A stretch of DNA of 64,000 bases, taken from NCBI RefSeq assembly GCF_033439725.1, contig NW_026944384.1, positions 3,348,001 to 3,412,000 on the forward strand, read 5' to 3'. The DNA comes from Neurospora tetraspora (taxonomy: Eukaryota; Ascomycota; Sordariomycetes; Sordariales; Sordariaceae). Made by a program: the position numbers and the translations under genes. Under the pieces are notes generated by a model, which searched no databases, was not told where the DNA came from, and saw only the letters and a program-made list of their open reading frames with translations. How positions within the stretch are numbered: the first letter of the stretch is position 1; each line of letters starts with the position of its first letter. Shown here piece by piece: positions 46,290-59,036 of this stretch.

Positions 46290-47478
46290 TCAAGGCCAAT
46301 CACAACTCCTCGCGACCAAATCCGCCAACTTCTCCAACCACACCTTATCAACCTGATCGAACCCATTCAGTTCCGCGCAATCCACATCGATGATAGCCAC
46401 CACCTTGTCGTCAACGACGATGGGAACCACAATCTCGCTCTTGCTGTCGCCGTCGCAGGCGATGTGACCGGGGAAGGCGTCGACGTCGGGAACGAGCTGG
46501 GTGGTCTTGGTGGCGGCTGCCGCGCCGCATACGCCCCGGCTGAAGGCGATGGTTTGGCAGGCTACTTTGCCTTGGAAGGGGCCTAGGATGAGTTCGGTGG
46601 TGGAGGGGTGGTTGAGGGTGTAGAAACCTGTTGCGGTGGTTAGTTTGGGTTTTTGGGGAGGGAGGAGAAGGGAGGTCAAAGGAGGTGAAGGAAGGGGAAG
46701 TGAGGTGAGGTGAGGTGGGAGGTCAAGGGGGTGAGTTGAGGTGATAAGTGGATGTGTAAGTGCTTCTGAGAGGCAGGAGAGTGTTCAGGACAGAGACGAA
46801 GAGGGTGTATGAATCGGACAGGATATTTTGAAGAGGTAGAGGGTTTTAAGGGGAAAGGGGTAGAGAAGGCCTGTTGAGTAAGTAGAGGTAGGGAGAAAAG
46901 CTGAGTTGGTTCTTGAACAAAAACGGAAACAAACAAGTACTCACCAGCCCAGTTAACCTGGTTGCTCGGAGCAGGAAGCGACTTGAAGGCGTGCCAGAGA
47001 AGTGAAGCGCAGTTGGACAGATTGCTGTTTTAAACGAAAGAGTCGCGTTAGGATTCAGTGACTTCGTGTACATTCGCTTTGTGTATCTTCAAGAGGGATC
47101 CCCCGAGAAAAGGCAATGGGGTTCAATGGGAAGTTAAAGCTGACTTACCAAACCTAATATATGTGAATGATTCAGGCCATCATATTAGACATCGTATCTT
47201 TTGAGAGCGTTCCCCAAGCAGGCTTCGGGTTTTCAGCTTACCCAGTTCCTCTGCTCATAGAAGAGACCTTCAGCTTGGTCGAGAACCTGCTGGTAGGCCT
47301 CCTCCTTGGTAATGTCGGCGGCAAAGTTGGAAGCGTCGGCGTGGACCTACATGATGGAGAATGGGTTAGTCTAAGCGGGTTTGGCAGAGTGGGTGTAGCT
47401 AGTAGCTAGTATGCGCGATGAGAGTCCAACTGCCTGAGAAAACCATGATTTGATTAATGGGAACTGTTCACAAACCAT
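46290..47478 (-). CDS. Free methionine-R-sulfoxide reductase (GAF domain)
   Basis: Reduces free L-methionine-R-sulfoxide, an oxidative-stress repair enzyme of the cytosol. Five exons, 47478-47476, 47346-47242, 47153-47149, 47024-46945 and 46627-46290, give 176 residues, normal for the fRMsr family. Exon 1 is only the ATG (in CAAAATGG context) and exon 3 is five bases (GTTTG) between TAG and GTAAGT. Together they restore the conserved QRNWVCNLSN segment; skipping the micro-exon breaks the frame. Introns are 129, 88, 124 and 317 bp. The GAF fold carries GPFQGKVAC, FSRGVCGAAA and FPGHIACDGDSKSEIVVPI; the three Cys in these are the redox Cys set of the family. The C terminus is DWP. The total coding length divides by three, which supports the model. 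Confidence 0.9.
47149..47153 (-). other. 5-nt micro-exon of the fRMsr gene
   Basis: GTTTG flanked by ATATTAG and GTAAGT on the minus strand. It completes Val and the first two bases of Cys in RNWVCNLSN. Neither flanking exon can be joined directly without a frameshift and loss of these conserved residues. Confidence 0.85.
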
Positions 47479-49110
47479 TTTGACTTATTATTACGACCCG
47501 TTTTTCCTATGTACAGATTCTGGAATTCGTGTATGTGAGAGTGGTGATGTTGGACCACGAAGAAAACGACCTTGAACTTTTTGAGATTTGTCGTTCTTCA
47601 TTTCCGAATCTGGGGAAGTGGGGCCGGATGGCGCTGACGTGCTCCGGTTCGTGCGGGACAGCCGCTGCACCGGCAGCCGATGGGCCGTCCCGAATGGCTC
47701 CCGGTGGATCCACCACTTTGCTCCGCTTGAGGGACCGGATTGAATCATCAGCCAGATGGGATTGGAGAGAATCGTGTGAATACTTGATGGATGGCTTGCC
47801 GGGTAGGAGGCTCATCATAACTCAATCCTAGGTAGGAGAATTCAGCACAAGGGCCCCCCTGGTGATTCTGGGCAGATAGCCGCGGGTCTTCCATCAGAGT
47901 GGTCTGGTCCTTTCGATATGTGGTTTCGAGTTTACCGAACTAGAGCTCAGAAGATGCCCAAATGGCCATTGATACAGCAGCGGGAAGTATTCTGCAATAC
48001 AGCAGTTGGATTTGTAGTGAACGATGGTCAAGTCGTGACTAAGTGATTGATTCGATGAGCATCGTTCGTCATCTTCCACGATTCATTGACGCTAACCAGT
48101 CGGGTATTCATCGTTCCTTTACATTCAACGGCGGTGTCTTGCGGTGTTCAGTTCATGTCGCAATTGGGAGGATGTTGCTCCGTCAAGGAAGATGGTTTCC
48201 ATTTATAACGAAGCCCCTCCCTGGTTTTCCAAGATGCATACACTGGTGTTCATACGCGATCCCTAGTCCCATCGGGTCCTTTCTTAAAGATGATATGGTT
48301 GTCGTTCTGACGCAGTTGTGGCTGGCGCCCGTTTCTCAATGATTGTGGTGCATTGTTTAAGTTGATCGCTGTTTGGGCTTCATGTCGAAGGAAAAAGCGA
48401 AAGGGGAGAGTTCTGTGTTTGAAGTGGAACTGAAGAAGTTCGGAAGGTCCCCGAGAGCTTCGCTTGCCAAGACCTTAATCGCACCTGTCGAGCCCCACCC
48501 ATCCGTTTCCAGCGCCCAGTCCCGCCGTCCCTCTTTCATCTGCATGCACCTTTTACAGGAGAGGTACAAGTTCGACCTGGAAACATCAGGAACGCAAGCA
48601 GTTGGAAGTCACAACGACAAGACTTTCACTCCGATATTATCTTCGTTCATCCGCATCCTCATACAATCCTCCCGTGTTCATCACAGTTGGCTTTTAAAAC
48701 TGCCAACTGATACTCTGCAGCTCTTACGAATGCCACCATTGCCGTGGCAACCAGCGGATTAATAGCTGCCTGAGGCATAACAGAAAACCTCTTAGGCATC
48801 CCAACGCGAGACAGTGGACAGGGGCGCCAAGAGCTGTGGTCCGTGACGTGAGCGACGCGCGACACGGGAATTTTTGTGTCTTGGCCTGCAGTGGGACCGG
48901 AGTCCGGACCCCGGCTGGCAGGCACTGTAGCAGTGCCGCTGGAGAGGTGTGGTATCTTGGCCTTGTTCATCCTGAAGGGTGTCTGCCGCCACCGTCAGTA
49001 CCAGAGCAAGCAGCCCCTCGCAAAAAGCACGACTTCACCCAAACACAAACCTCTGCTGTTTTGATTGTTTCTGCCATTTTCACTCGCGCGCCGCTGTGCC
49101 GTCGCTCATC
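47479..49110. promoter_or_regulatory. Divergent intergenic region, fRMsr and spt16
   Basis: 1.6 kb between two divergent start codons, holding both promoters. Open frames on both strands lack domain support. Pyrimidine-rich sequence near 49020-49080 is the likely spt16 leader. Confidence 0.5.
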
Positions 49111-52100
49111 ATGGCAGACATCCAAATCGACAGCAAGGTCTTTCAGGAGCGCGTCTCGCACTTCTACAATGCCTGGAAGGCCGACAAGCGCTCCGGGGAT
49201 GCCCTCTTCGGTGGCGTCTCCTCCATCGTCGTTTTGATGGGCAAGGTCGACGAGAACCCCGAGTTCCACAAGAACAACGCTATGCATGTGAGTTATACCC
49301 TCCTGGAGAGTACGCTTGGCGCGCGCTGGCTGTGCGTCTGGTGCGCCATTCTAGTCAAAAGACAGCTGCTGATAGCTCTACGTAAAGTTCTGGCTGCTAG
49401 GATACGAGTTCCCGACGACCCTCATGCTCTTTACCCTCGACACCATCTACATTCTTACCACCCAAAAGAAAGGTTCGCTCGATACTCCCGACCCAACAAC
49501 GCCGATAAACCATCTGACACTTTAATAGCCAAGTACCTCGACCAAGTGAAGGGCGGCAGATACCCCGTTGAGGTCCTCGTACGAGGCAAGGATGCCGCCG
49601 AGAACGAGAAGCTTTTCGTCAAGATCACGGATGCCATCAAGGCCGCGGGCGTAAGTTACATCATTTTTTGGGCGCATATCATGTTCTTGGTGCAGTTCTA
49701 ACAAACTCTCCCCTCGTTACAGAAGAAGGTTGGCGTCCTTACCAAGGACACCTCCAAGGGCCCCTTTATCGACGAATGGAAGAAGGTTTACGCCGATAAC
49801 TGCAAGGATGTGGAGGAAGTTGACGTTGCCCAGGCTCTGTCTGCTGGCGCCTTCTCTGTCAAGGATGAGACCGAGCTTCGCGCCATGCGCACCTCGTCCA
49901 AGGCTTGCGTCGCCCTCCTGACCCCCTACTTCCTCGACGAAATGTCCAATATCCTCGACCAAGACAAGAAGATCAAGCACAGCGCGCTAGCCGACAAGGT
50001 TTTCAACAAACTGGAAGACGACAAGTTTTGGAAGACCGTCGAGCTGCCCAACCGACAGAAGCTCCCGGCTGACCTCGATCCCGAACAGTTGGACTGGATT
50101 CTTGGTCCCATCGTCCAAAGTGGTGGCAAATTCGATCTGAAGTGGCAGGCTGACTCTGACAATGATATTCTCCACCCGGGAATTATCATCGCGGCTATGG
50201 GACTCAGATACAAGTCCTACTGCTCCCAGATTGCCAGAACCTTCATGGTCGACCCCAACAAGTCCCAAGAAAGCAACTACAAGTTCCTACTTGCTGTCCA
50301 CAACCTCATTCTCAAGGAGATTCGGGATGGTGCCACTGTCAAGGATGTGTACAACAAGGCCTACAGCTTTGTGCGGTCCAAGAAGCCCGACCTTGAGAAG
50401 CACTTCCTCAAGAACGTCGGCTTTGGAATCGGCCTCGAGAATAAGGATCCGACATTGATTCTTAATGGCAAGAACACTCGCACCCTCAAGGATGGCATGA
50501 CATTGGTTGTGACCACCGGCTTCAGTGATATTCAGAACCCCAACCCCCAGGACAAGAACAGCAAGGTTTATTCCTTGATCCTTACCGATACGATCCGTGT
50601 CACTAGCTCCGAGCCGGTGGTGTTCACTGGCGAAGCGCCTGTGGACGTTGATGCGACCTCGTTCTTCTTTAAAGATGAGGAAGAAGCGCAGCCCACTCCA
50701 AAGAAGGAGAAGCGGGACTCCAGGGTGGGTGCTGTTGCAACTAAAAACATCACCAGCACTCGTCTGCGCTCTGAGCGTAACACAACGGTAGACGAGGACG
50801 CGGACAAGAGACGTCGCGAGCATCAGAAGGAACTTGCGCAGAAGAAGCAGAAGGAGGGTTTGGCCAAGTACGCCGAGTCCACCGCCGATGAGAACGGTGT
50901 CGAAATCAAGAAGTTCAAGCGCTTCGAATCTTACAAGCGGGATAACCAATTCCCGCCCAAGGTCAAGGATATGGGCATCGTCATCGACCAAAAGAACGCC
51001 ACCATTGTGCTCCCTGTCATGGGCAGGCCGGTACCCTTCCACATTAACACCATCAAGAACGCGAGCAAGAGTGATGAGGGCGAGTGGTCTTTCTTGAGAA
51101 TCAACTTCTTATCTCCTGGCCAGGGTGTGGGTCGCAAGGATGAGCAGCCCTTCGAAGATGCATCTGCGCACTTCGTCAGGAGCTTGACTTTCAAATCAAC
51201 TGATGGCGACAGGTATGCCGACATTGCAAACCAAATCTCGAACCTCAAACGAGACGCTGTCAAGAAGGAGCAGGAGAAGAAGGATATGGAGGATGTAGTT
51301 GAGCAGGACAAGCTCGTTGAAATCAGAAGTAAGTCGCTTACCTGGAACAACTGTTACTACAACATACTGACCAAATTTCAGACCGTCGGCCCGCCGTATT
51401 GGATAATGTCTTCATCCGGCCGGCCATGGAGGGCAAGCGTGTGCCTGGTAAGGTGGAGATTCACCAGAACGGTATTCGCTACCAGTCACCTCTCAGCACA
51501 ACGCAACGCGTGGATATCCTCTTCTCCAACGTTCGCCACCTCTTCTTCCAACCGTGCCAGCACGAGTTGATCGTGATCATCCACATCCACCTCAAGGATC
51601 CCATTATCATTGGAAACAAGAAGAAGACGAAGGATGTCCAATTTTACAGGGAAGCCACCGACATTCAGTTCGACGAGACCGGCAATAGGAAGCGCAAGTA
51701 TCGTTACGGCGACGAGGATGAGTTCGAGGCCGAACAGGAGGAACGCCGGCGCCGCGCAGAGCTTGACCGCCTGTTCAAGTCGTTCGCGGAAAAGATTGCT
51801 GAAGCGGGCCGCAACGAGGGCATTGAGGTGGATATGCCGCTCCGTGACCTCGGCTTCAACGGTGTGCCGTTCCGCAGTAACGTGTACATCCAGCCGACCA
51901 CGGAGTGTCTCATCCAAATCACCGAGCCTCCATTTATGGTCATCACCCTAGAGGACATCGAAGTCGCCCATCTGGAACGCGTCCAGTTCGGTCTCAAAAA
52001 CTTCGATCTAGTGTTTGTCTTCAAAGATTTCACAAGGCCACCATACCACATCAACACAATTCCTGTCGAATCTCTGGAGGACGTCAAGGAGTTCCTCGAC

Positions 52101-52490
52101 TCGTCCGACATTGCCTTCTCAGAGGGTCCTCTCAACCTCAACTGGGGCGTCATCATGAAGACTGTCACTGCCAATACCCATCAGTTCTTCTTGGATGGCG
52201 GCTGGGGCTTCCTGCAGAACGACAGCGACGACGATGAAGTCGAGGAGGAGGAAGAGGAGAGCGCCTTCGAGATTAGTGAGAGTGAGTTGGAGGACGCTTC
52301 CGAGTCCAGCGAAGAGGATTCCGAGTACGATTCCAACGCCTCCGAGGAGGCCAGCGATGAGGCGGAAGACAGCGAGGAAGAGGAGGGCGAGGATTGGGAT
52401 GAGCTGGAGAGGAAGGCCAAGAAGCGTGACAGGGAGAGTGGCTTCGACGACGAGGAGGAACGCGCGGCACCCAAGAAGCGGAGAAAATAG
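49111..52490 (+). CDS. spt16: FACT histone chaperone subunit Spt16
   Basis: Large FACT subunit that loosens and reassembles nucleosomes ahead of and behind RNA polymerase II and in replication. Exons 49111-49287, 49388-49472, 49529-49650, 49723-51328 and 51382-52490 (introns 53-100 bp) give 1032 residues, as expected. The N-lobe and catalytically inactive M24 peptidase-like fold occupy about 1-430 ([40 protein letters not shown] region). A charged linker with [14 protein letters not shown] lies near 470-490. The Spt16 middle domain and the Rtt106-like PH domain (about 530-940) include [30 protein letters not shown] and [14 protein letters not shown]. The last ~85 residues are an acidic Glu/Asp/Ser tail followed by a basic end (PKKRRK) that looks like a nuclear signal. 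No break or odd residue is seen. Confidence 0.97.
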
Positions 52491-53455
52491 AGGACTGACT
52501 TGGTTGGTCTTCGTCTCTACGATTACGGGTATGACCAAGAGGAGCTGTTTTATCCAGATGAATGGCCCCTCTTGATCAAAACCCTTCCCTTCTTTCTCAC
52601 GATATAACAAGGTTAATCAGTTGGCTTTTGTTGCCTTGTGAGTTTGCGTATCATGGGAAAAGGGATACAAAATCGGGCTTGTGTACAAGTTTAGCTTTTT
52701 TTCAGAGTTTCCCTTTTTCCTCTTTCCTAGGTCGGCGTGGATTTGGTTTTTTGTGCAAAGTGTTTTTTCTTCCAATGGGCAAATTTGGCTGGCGTGCAAA
52801 TGGGAAATTATTGTTTGGTACTGTAGTCGTATGAACAAAGTAGGTAGTAGTAAACTACTTCTTTCACACAGGCTGGCACGCACAGTAGTACTTGATATGA
52901 AGTCAAGAAAGGGCGCTGAAAACAGAAACAGGCAGTTTTTTTTTTTCAGAAACGTGTTAATAGATAATGAGACTCAGGTCTCATGATATGTATCTGTACT
53001 AAGAAGTAAAACGAAAACTATACCAAACCCAAGACGCCGTTCAGTTATTGATATCCCAAAAAGACTGTGTGAGCGCGTGCTGAACAACAAAACCCAGCGA
53101 AGTTTTTTTTTTTGAAAACAACAACAGGCAAAGCTCAACAAGGGGCGGTTCCATGTTGGATCAGGAGAACCGCCCACACGCAACGCTCGTGCTACCTCTC
53201 CTCTCTCTCTCTCTTTCTCCTTCTCTTATCCCCTTCTCTTCACTCTTTCCACCCCTTCTATCTCATTTCATGTTTCGACCAGCCAGCCAGCCCCCGTCTC
53301 AACCTCATCCCGCCCGGGTGAGAATTTTCATCCAGTCAATCCATCCATTCATACCAGCCATCCATCTCACAGCGTAATTAGGGTCTATATTATATCTTCG
53401 TTCGTTGTGTTTTGTCTTACTTGCTTGTGAAGTATGTGTGTGGTTGTTCGTTCGT
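52491..53455. other. Convergent spacer, spt16 and the Cdc50-like gene
   Basis: Tail-to-tail stretch with homopolymer T/A runs (52937, 53104) and a CT-rich microsatellite near 53194-53240, on the 3' side of both genes. No supported gene. Confidence 0.5.
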
Positions 53456-54781
53456 TCATGTCGACCCCGCCTGAGCGGCCGAAGGCTGATTCCACGACAG
53501 GTACGACGGGTCGCCCAGCTTACGGGGCTTCCAGATGAAGAAGGACAAGACAAAGTAGACGTCAAGAATGAGGCAGATGCCGCCAACAATGAGGAATATT
53601 ATCCCTGGCCAGATGTTGCGGGCGCCCATGGCGGTGATGGTGGTAAGCACGATAGACTTGTGTCCGTTGTAGACGGTGGTGTTGAAGTTGTCGACGATCT
53701 CGATCCGGTAGTTGCCGGCCTTCATGGCTTCGTGATCGTTCTTGCGCACCAGCTTGTGGAAGTCGGGAGAGGCGGCGAGCATCATCCAGTTCTGGAAGTC
53801 GGCCCAGTTCTTGAGGTCAGGCAGCTTGGTGTCGTTCGTGTAGCCGTTAGGCCAGGCGGCCTCCCAGTTGGGTGGGGGGACGATGTCGTTCCGCGAGTAC
53901 GTGGTCGGGCCGTATAGATCCTTCAATCCCTCCCAGCTGATGTCGCCGGCCTTGTTGGACATGACGTAGTCGGTAGAGTTTTGCTCGTTGTAGGGGTTGG
54001 AGAAGGTGTCGTTGAACATGGAGTTGGCCACCACGCCGCACGGGTAGATGACCTTTCCGCTTCCTAGAGTGTCGAGGTCCAGTGGCTTGCAGGTCGAGCC
54101 GTCGATAACATCCTTGGATACGGCATCGCCCAGAAGTTGCTTGGCGTTGAACGAGTTAACGTAGCGACGATGGTTCTGGTAGAAGTTGTCGAGGTGGTAG
54201 TAGAAGCTGACGGGGGCCGGGAGTTCCTCGGGAATAGGGAACGAGATAACGCAGATGTTTCTCGGGGCCGTGACGCCGCTCCATTCGAAGGTTACGTTTC
54301 GTTCCTCGACATGCCATGTCGACATTTTCTTGGGGTCTAGGTTCGGGTGCGCGGCCAGGGCGGATGACGAGAAATGCGACTTGACATTATCAGGTGGAAT
54401 CGATGCTTTTGTGCCATTTCCTTTGGGCGCATCTCTTAGACAGTCTGTGTAGTCAATACTGATATCTCGAACCTGACAAGATGTGCGACATGGTCAGCGG
54501 CTGGTCGGACACTTTTGCAAGAGGTGACAGGGGGCACAAGGGAACCGGGGGAAAAGTACAGTGAAGGCGAGATATGTCAAGTAAGCGCCAAAGCCGAGAT
54601 AGATGGCGGCGAGGACGGTGAAAATGGAGACGATAAGTTTCGGTGTGAGCACACATTGCCAGGCGCGCATTCGCTGCTGGCGGAAAGCAGTGTTGGGCGG
54701 ACGGTTCTTGGGAGCATCTGTCTCTGATGAATTGCCGTCCTGGGAGCCATCGCGGCCGCCACGGCGACGGCGAGGTGCCAT
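53456..54781 (-). CDS. Cdc50/Lem3-family flippase beta subunit
   Basis: Non-catalytic partner of P4-ATPase phospholipid flippases, needed for their ER exit and for lipid asymmetry at Golgi, endosome or plasma membrane. Exons 54781-54560 and 54472-53456 (intron 87 bp) give 412 residues, typical of the family. A basic N terminus (APRRRRGGRDG) precedes TM1 at about 48-74 (LIVSIFTVLAAIYLGFGAYL). The long lumenal domain has conserved FYYHLDNFYQNHRRYVNS, CGVVANSMFNDTF and several N-glycosylation sequons. TM2 (IWPGIIFLIVGGICLILDVYF) is followed by a short tail ending after a Trp-Asn-Gln-Pro segment. I cannot tell Cdc50 from Lem3 or Crf1 by eye, so no symbol is given. Confidence 0.92.
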
Positions 54782-57700
54782 GATATCGGGTTATTCCAGT
54801 AACTATTGTCGTCGCTAAGAGGTTGGAACGAATCGAAGACCAGGAGATGGGAGATTGCGTTGATGCAAGCCGTTTCAAAGTTGATGATGGGACGGCGGCG
54901 CCAGGAACACACACAACTGCACAGGGACAGTCTGAAGGCGGGCAATGGAATTGTCAATGGTGCGGTCGACAGTTGACAGTCGGGCCCGGGCGCTACAAGG
55001 ACGGGATGCACTCCATCGCTGCAATGGCTCGAGACCTGAGTGGGCAGTGGAACGCAGACGCGGACCCTTCGGCCTTCTGGGGCGCTGCAGCAATGCGAGA
55101 TGGTCCGTGCCTTCCTCTTGGCAGGGAGGCTGTGATGTTTCCAATTCTGAGTGGGGCACGTTCAGAAATCTGACTTCACACTCGGATTTCATCTGAACAG
55201 TCTCACGAGATGTCTCACGTGAGCGAGTGAGAGCTTGTCCTGGCGGAACGCTAAGGCGGTAGACGCACGGGCCATTCTCCGCAGCCCCGCGAATGCACGT
55301 CAATCGTCATTCAAAGAGACGCTGCTTCGGGAGACAACACTCCGTGGGCAATTCAACCTCCAAAGTCACAGAGTGAGCCGCAAGCCTCTATACGTGCCAC
55401 CAACCTCTTTGTTTCACTTTTTTGCACACCGTTTATGTCCTGCTACTCCAGGCTCACCACTCAATTCAAAATCCATGATTTCAACTGTGTGTCTTGTGCG
55501 TACTGCTCGGGCCGCCGGGTAGTATCTCGGCCTTTTGCATATCAGTATCTTGATTGCAACATATTCCATGTCTCATCCGCTCCACTTGATCTGATGGGGA
55601 CCGGTCAACCGGACACTACGGTGTATGTACACCAAAGAGGACGCAAACACTCCGCAATCATCTCACCCGGGTTCACTCGTGACACTTCTTTGCCGTTGTG
55701 TGTGTAGAGCTTTGGATCTTCTTTTTAGGTTTCGTAGAACGAACCGTTGAGACAAAAGTTGAACGGCTGTCGAACGGCATCGAGATCATTATTGGGGGTA
55801 AAACTAACAAGCAATGCCAAGTCTTCGGGGACGGTTGCCACCCGCAAAAAGAGGCTGTTTTTGGCTTGCAAAACGCTTCGAAATGGGTGCCGAGATCTGC
55901 AAGAGAAGCCGAAGAAGAAGGACAGCATCAGACTCACACGTCAGACACCCGACGGGGGCAGACGGGGTCGATGAGGTTACAGCCAACCACATGTGCAACC
56001 CCGGCGACAGAACATCTGAATGGCCGGCAATGCGGGCAAGCTGGCACCCGAGAAGAGAGCTGGCACACACAATTGGACAGGCCACACAGGGACGCAAAAA
56101 GAAGCAAGGGAAGAAGAGGGGGAGAGCCGCATGAGGGCTCGTGCTTGTTTTCTAGAAGGATTCGACAGATTAGCGGAACTTGTGGAGAAGCAGCAAGGAG
56201 CTCAAGAGGGGTGGGCCTTGCTCCCACCAGGGAACGGAGGAGGGGATTGCCTTTAATTGAATGACGGCAGACAAAACTAACATTGCGTGGAACCTAAGAT
56301 GAGGAGCTAAGGTATGGCTTCTGTCGGTCAAATCTGTGCCGCCTGCTGAATCAGAAGTCAATTGGTTCTGGAAGGCTCTTAGAAGCCTTCTGTGACACGG
56401 CCCTACCTTAATGGCCAAGCTGAGGCGATGGCCGGGAAGGGAAATCGCATGAGATGGAACCCTGCACGCCAGCACGGCAACGGTCGACCGCCAGCGCCTT
56501 CACGACCCAGAACCCAGATAACGAGCGCACTGTAGGGCGGGAACGGCATCACCCACCCCACCCGCCCGCCAAAACCTAAAGCTTCAGTTCACCTCCTCCA
56601 CATCACTCCCCTCATGCCAGCTCTCCTGCTCTCTGTGCTTCCCGCGCTTCTTCTCTCGCCCTTATAACAAAGACAGTTAGAACGGAAGACTCCATTGTCT
56701 CATTTGCCGTGGTCGTGCTCAGCTCTCCAGTCTTCTGTGGTTGAGCCTTGTTGCTATTTCCATTCCCAGTTCCATCATTTCCACCTCCACCTCCACCCAC
56801 ACAGCTCCCCGCCGCCTGCTTCGTTCGGTCAACACGCCTCGCCACAGCCGCCTCGCTTCTTTCTTGCGTCGCTACAAGGCAACTCCACTGCAAGCGAGAT
56901 CGCAACCGCAACCGCAATTGCCCTCGCGACACCAGAATTCGGTCGCAACAACTTGTGCGGTCTTTGCCGAACCGTCTTGTCTCTCGGCCTTTCTTCCTTG
57001 TCCACACTACAGCCTTCCGTTCTGTTCTGCTTCAGGCTACGAGCTGGTCAAAGCATCCGAGCCTTTGCTCCCTTGCCATCGCCCATTCGGCAATCCCGCT
57101 CGTCTTTCATCCTGAAACCTATCCATCCATCTCCGGCCTTCGCGACCACCGCAACACTCTGTTGTCCACGAGATTGCTTGCGACCTTGACCTCTCGATAC
57201 CACCTATCCTACACCAGCTTACGGTGATCCCTAGGTAAGTTCCCTAATCTCTTCAGCCATGTCTCACCTTGTTTGCTCTGATCAGCATTGGCTTTGTGCC
57301 ATCGAACATCTTGTACCTGTGCGCTTCGTCGCATAGGTTCGTGGTCAAACAGATCACATGGAGTGTGGACTACTGTCATCCCAAGACCGATCTCTTGTCT
57401 GCGCCATGTCATTCTGTCAATTTCGCAATCTCCCGTTCGGCAATTCCACTTTGATCCGATGTCAAGATCTATGCGGGTGATCTGTACTTGTTCTTTCGGT
57501 AATCAGGTGCTAATTTGGTAAAGTGCTCCCAGGCGCCAAAGATCTACCTTCCAACGCCCCGTGTTTAATTACAGACACTCCAGTCTCTTTCGACCCTCCA
57601 ATCTCCATCCGACTTTTGCTCGCGAATTATAAAATAAAGTTCGGATACAGAACAGCTTTGGATCCCTTTCCCCAGTCTCAGTAGGTAGTGTTCGGTCCTA

Positions 57701-57812
57701 GCTACAAGCATTCGCATATTTGATTCGAACATTTGTCTGATATAAGGCAACAGCTCTCGATTCAGCTCGGCATACCTTACGAAATTCATCTGTTGGGATC
57801 AACGTCACCACA
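54782..57812. promoter_or_regulatory. 3-kb divergent region upstream of the PKA regulatory subunit
   Basis: Separates the divergent Cdc50-like and PKA regulatory-subunit genes. From about 56600 to 57800 the DNA is pyrimidine-rich on the + strand, with a good donor at 57235 (GGTAAGT), which suggests a long, spliced 5' leader for the PKA gene. Open frames here, including a 188-codon one at 55698-56264, have no recognisable domain. Confidence 0.5.
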
Positions 57813-59036
57813 ATGTCGAGCACAGGTTTCACCAGCCCTTTTGGGAACGCAAACCCGTTTGGCGGTTCAGGCAGATCTGAATCTGGCCCAATGCATAGGC
57901 TGGTTGAGGAAGACGAGAACGATACTATCACTTCGCCTACAAACCGCCACTTCGGCGTCAAGAACGACACTGCGCCCTCGTTGTGGAGCGGCTTCGGCGG
58001 CGATGCTCCGTCGGACCTGCCCGTCTGGCGCCAACCCGACGACTTCCCTGCTCACTACAACTTGGGTCGCCGGACCTCCGTTTCGGCAGAATCCCTGAAA
58101 CCAGTTACGGATAACTCCGATAACTGGTCACCTCCTGTTCACCAGAAGACACCAGAGCAGCTTGAGCGTTTGAAGAAAGCCATCGGCGGCAACTTTCTTT
58201 TCAGTCACCTTGAGGACGACCAGAGTGCCCAGGTATTGGGTGCTTTGGTAGAGAAGCCGGTGCCTGCTAAAGGGATTAAGGTTAGTACTTGAAGCCACTG
58301 CAAATCTCTATTTCGAAAATCATGATTTTTCTGACATTTTATGTAGGTGATCACTCAAGGCGATGCCGGTGATTATTTCTATGTGGTAGAGAAGGGAAGT
58401 TTCGAGGTTTATGTCAACAGCACCGGCGCTCTCCAACCCGGCCCGGACGGTATGGGACAGAAGGTTGGCGAGATTGCGGAGGGTGGCTCTTTTGGTGAGC
58501 TTGCCCTCATGTACAACGCACCCCGTGCTGCCACTGTCGTCTCTGCTGAGGCCCAGTGCACACTATGGGCGCTTGATCGTGTCACCTTCCGGCGAATTCT
58601 CATGGAGTCGACCTTCTCTCGTCGTCGGATGTACGAGAGCTTTCTCGAAGAAGTGCCCATCCTCAAGACCCTTACGCCATATGAGCGGTCCAAGATTGCG
58701 GATGCTCTCGAGAGCCAAAAGTACCCTGCTGGCCATGAGATCATCCTTGAGGGTGACCCCGGCAACTCCTTCTTCCTGTTGGAGGCTGGCGAGGCGGCAG
58801 CGTTCAAGCGAGGAAACGATTCTCCAGTTAAGTACTACAAGAAGGGCGATTTCTTCGGTGAGCTTGCGCTGCTGAACGATGCCCCTCGCGCGGCCAGCGT
58901 CATTAGCCAGACTGAGGTCAAGGTTGCCAGGCTTGGCAAGAATGCTTTCCAGAGATTGCTTGGTCCGATCGAAAGCATCCTGCGGAGGACCAGGTATGGT
59001 GAAGTGGAAGAGGTGGATCCTTTGCAGGTGTCTTGA
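57813..59036 (+). CDS. mcb: cAMP-dependent protein kinase regulatory subunit
   Basis: Binds and inhibits the PKA catalytic subunit; cAMP binding releases it. In Neurospora the mcb gene controls growth polarity. Exons 57813-58280 and 58347-59036 (intron 66 bp) give 385 residues, the length I recall for Neurospora MCB. The inhibitor sequence GRRTSVSAES (R86, R87, S89) is a phosphorylatable pseudosubstrate of type II kind. Two cyclic-nucleotide-binding domains follow, each with the phosphate-binding cassette: GSFGELALMYNAPRAATV in domain A and GDFFGELALLNDAPRAASV in domain B, with the key Glu and Arg in both. The N-terminal ~80 residues are Asn/Pro/Gly rich, and I see no clear RII-type dimerisation helix pair. 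The start is the first ATG of the frame, in ACAATGTCG context. Confidence 0.96.

Noticed and set aside
49987-51042. Long minus-strand frames under spt16
   Set aside because: Complement of a strongly conserved coding exon; no recognisable product.
55698-56264. 188-codon + strand frame
   Set aside because: Basic, low-similarity composition with no domain; more likely chance in the long PKA upstream region.
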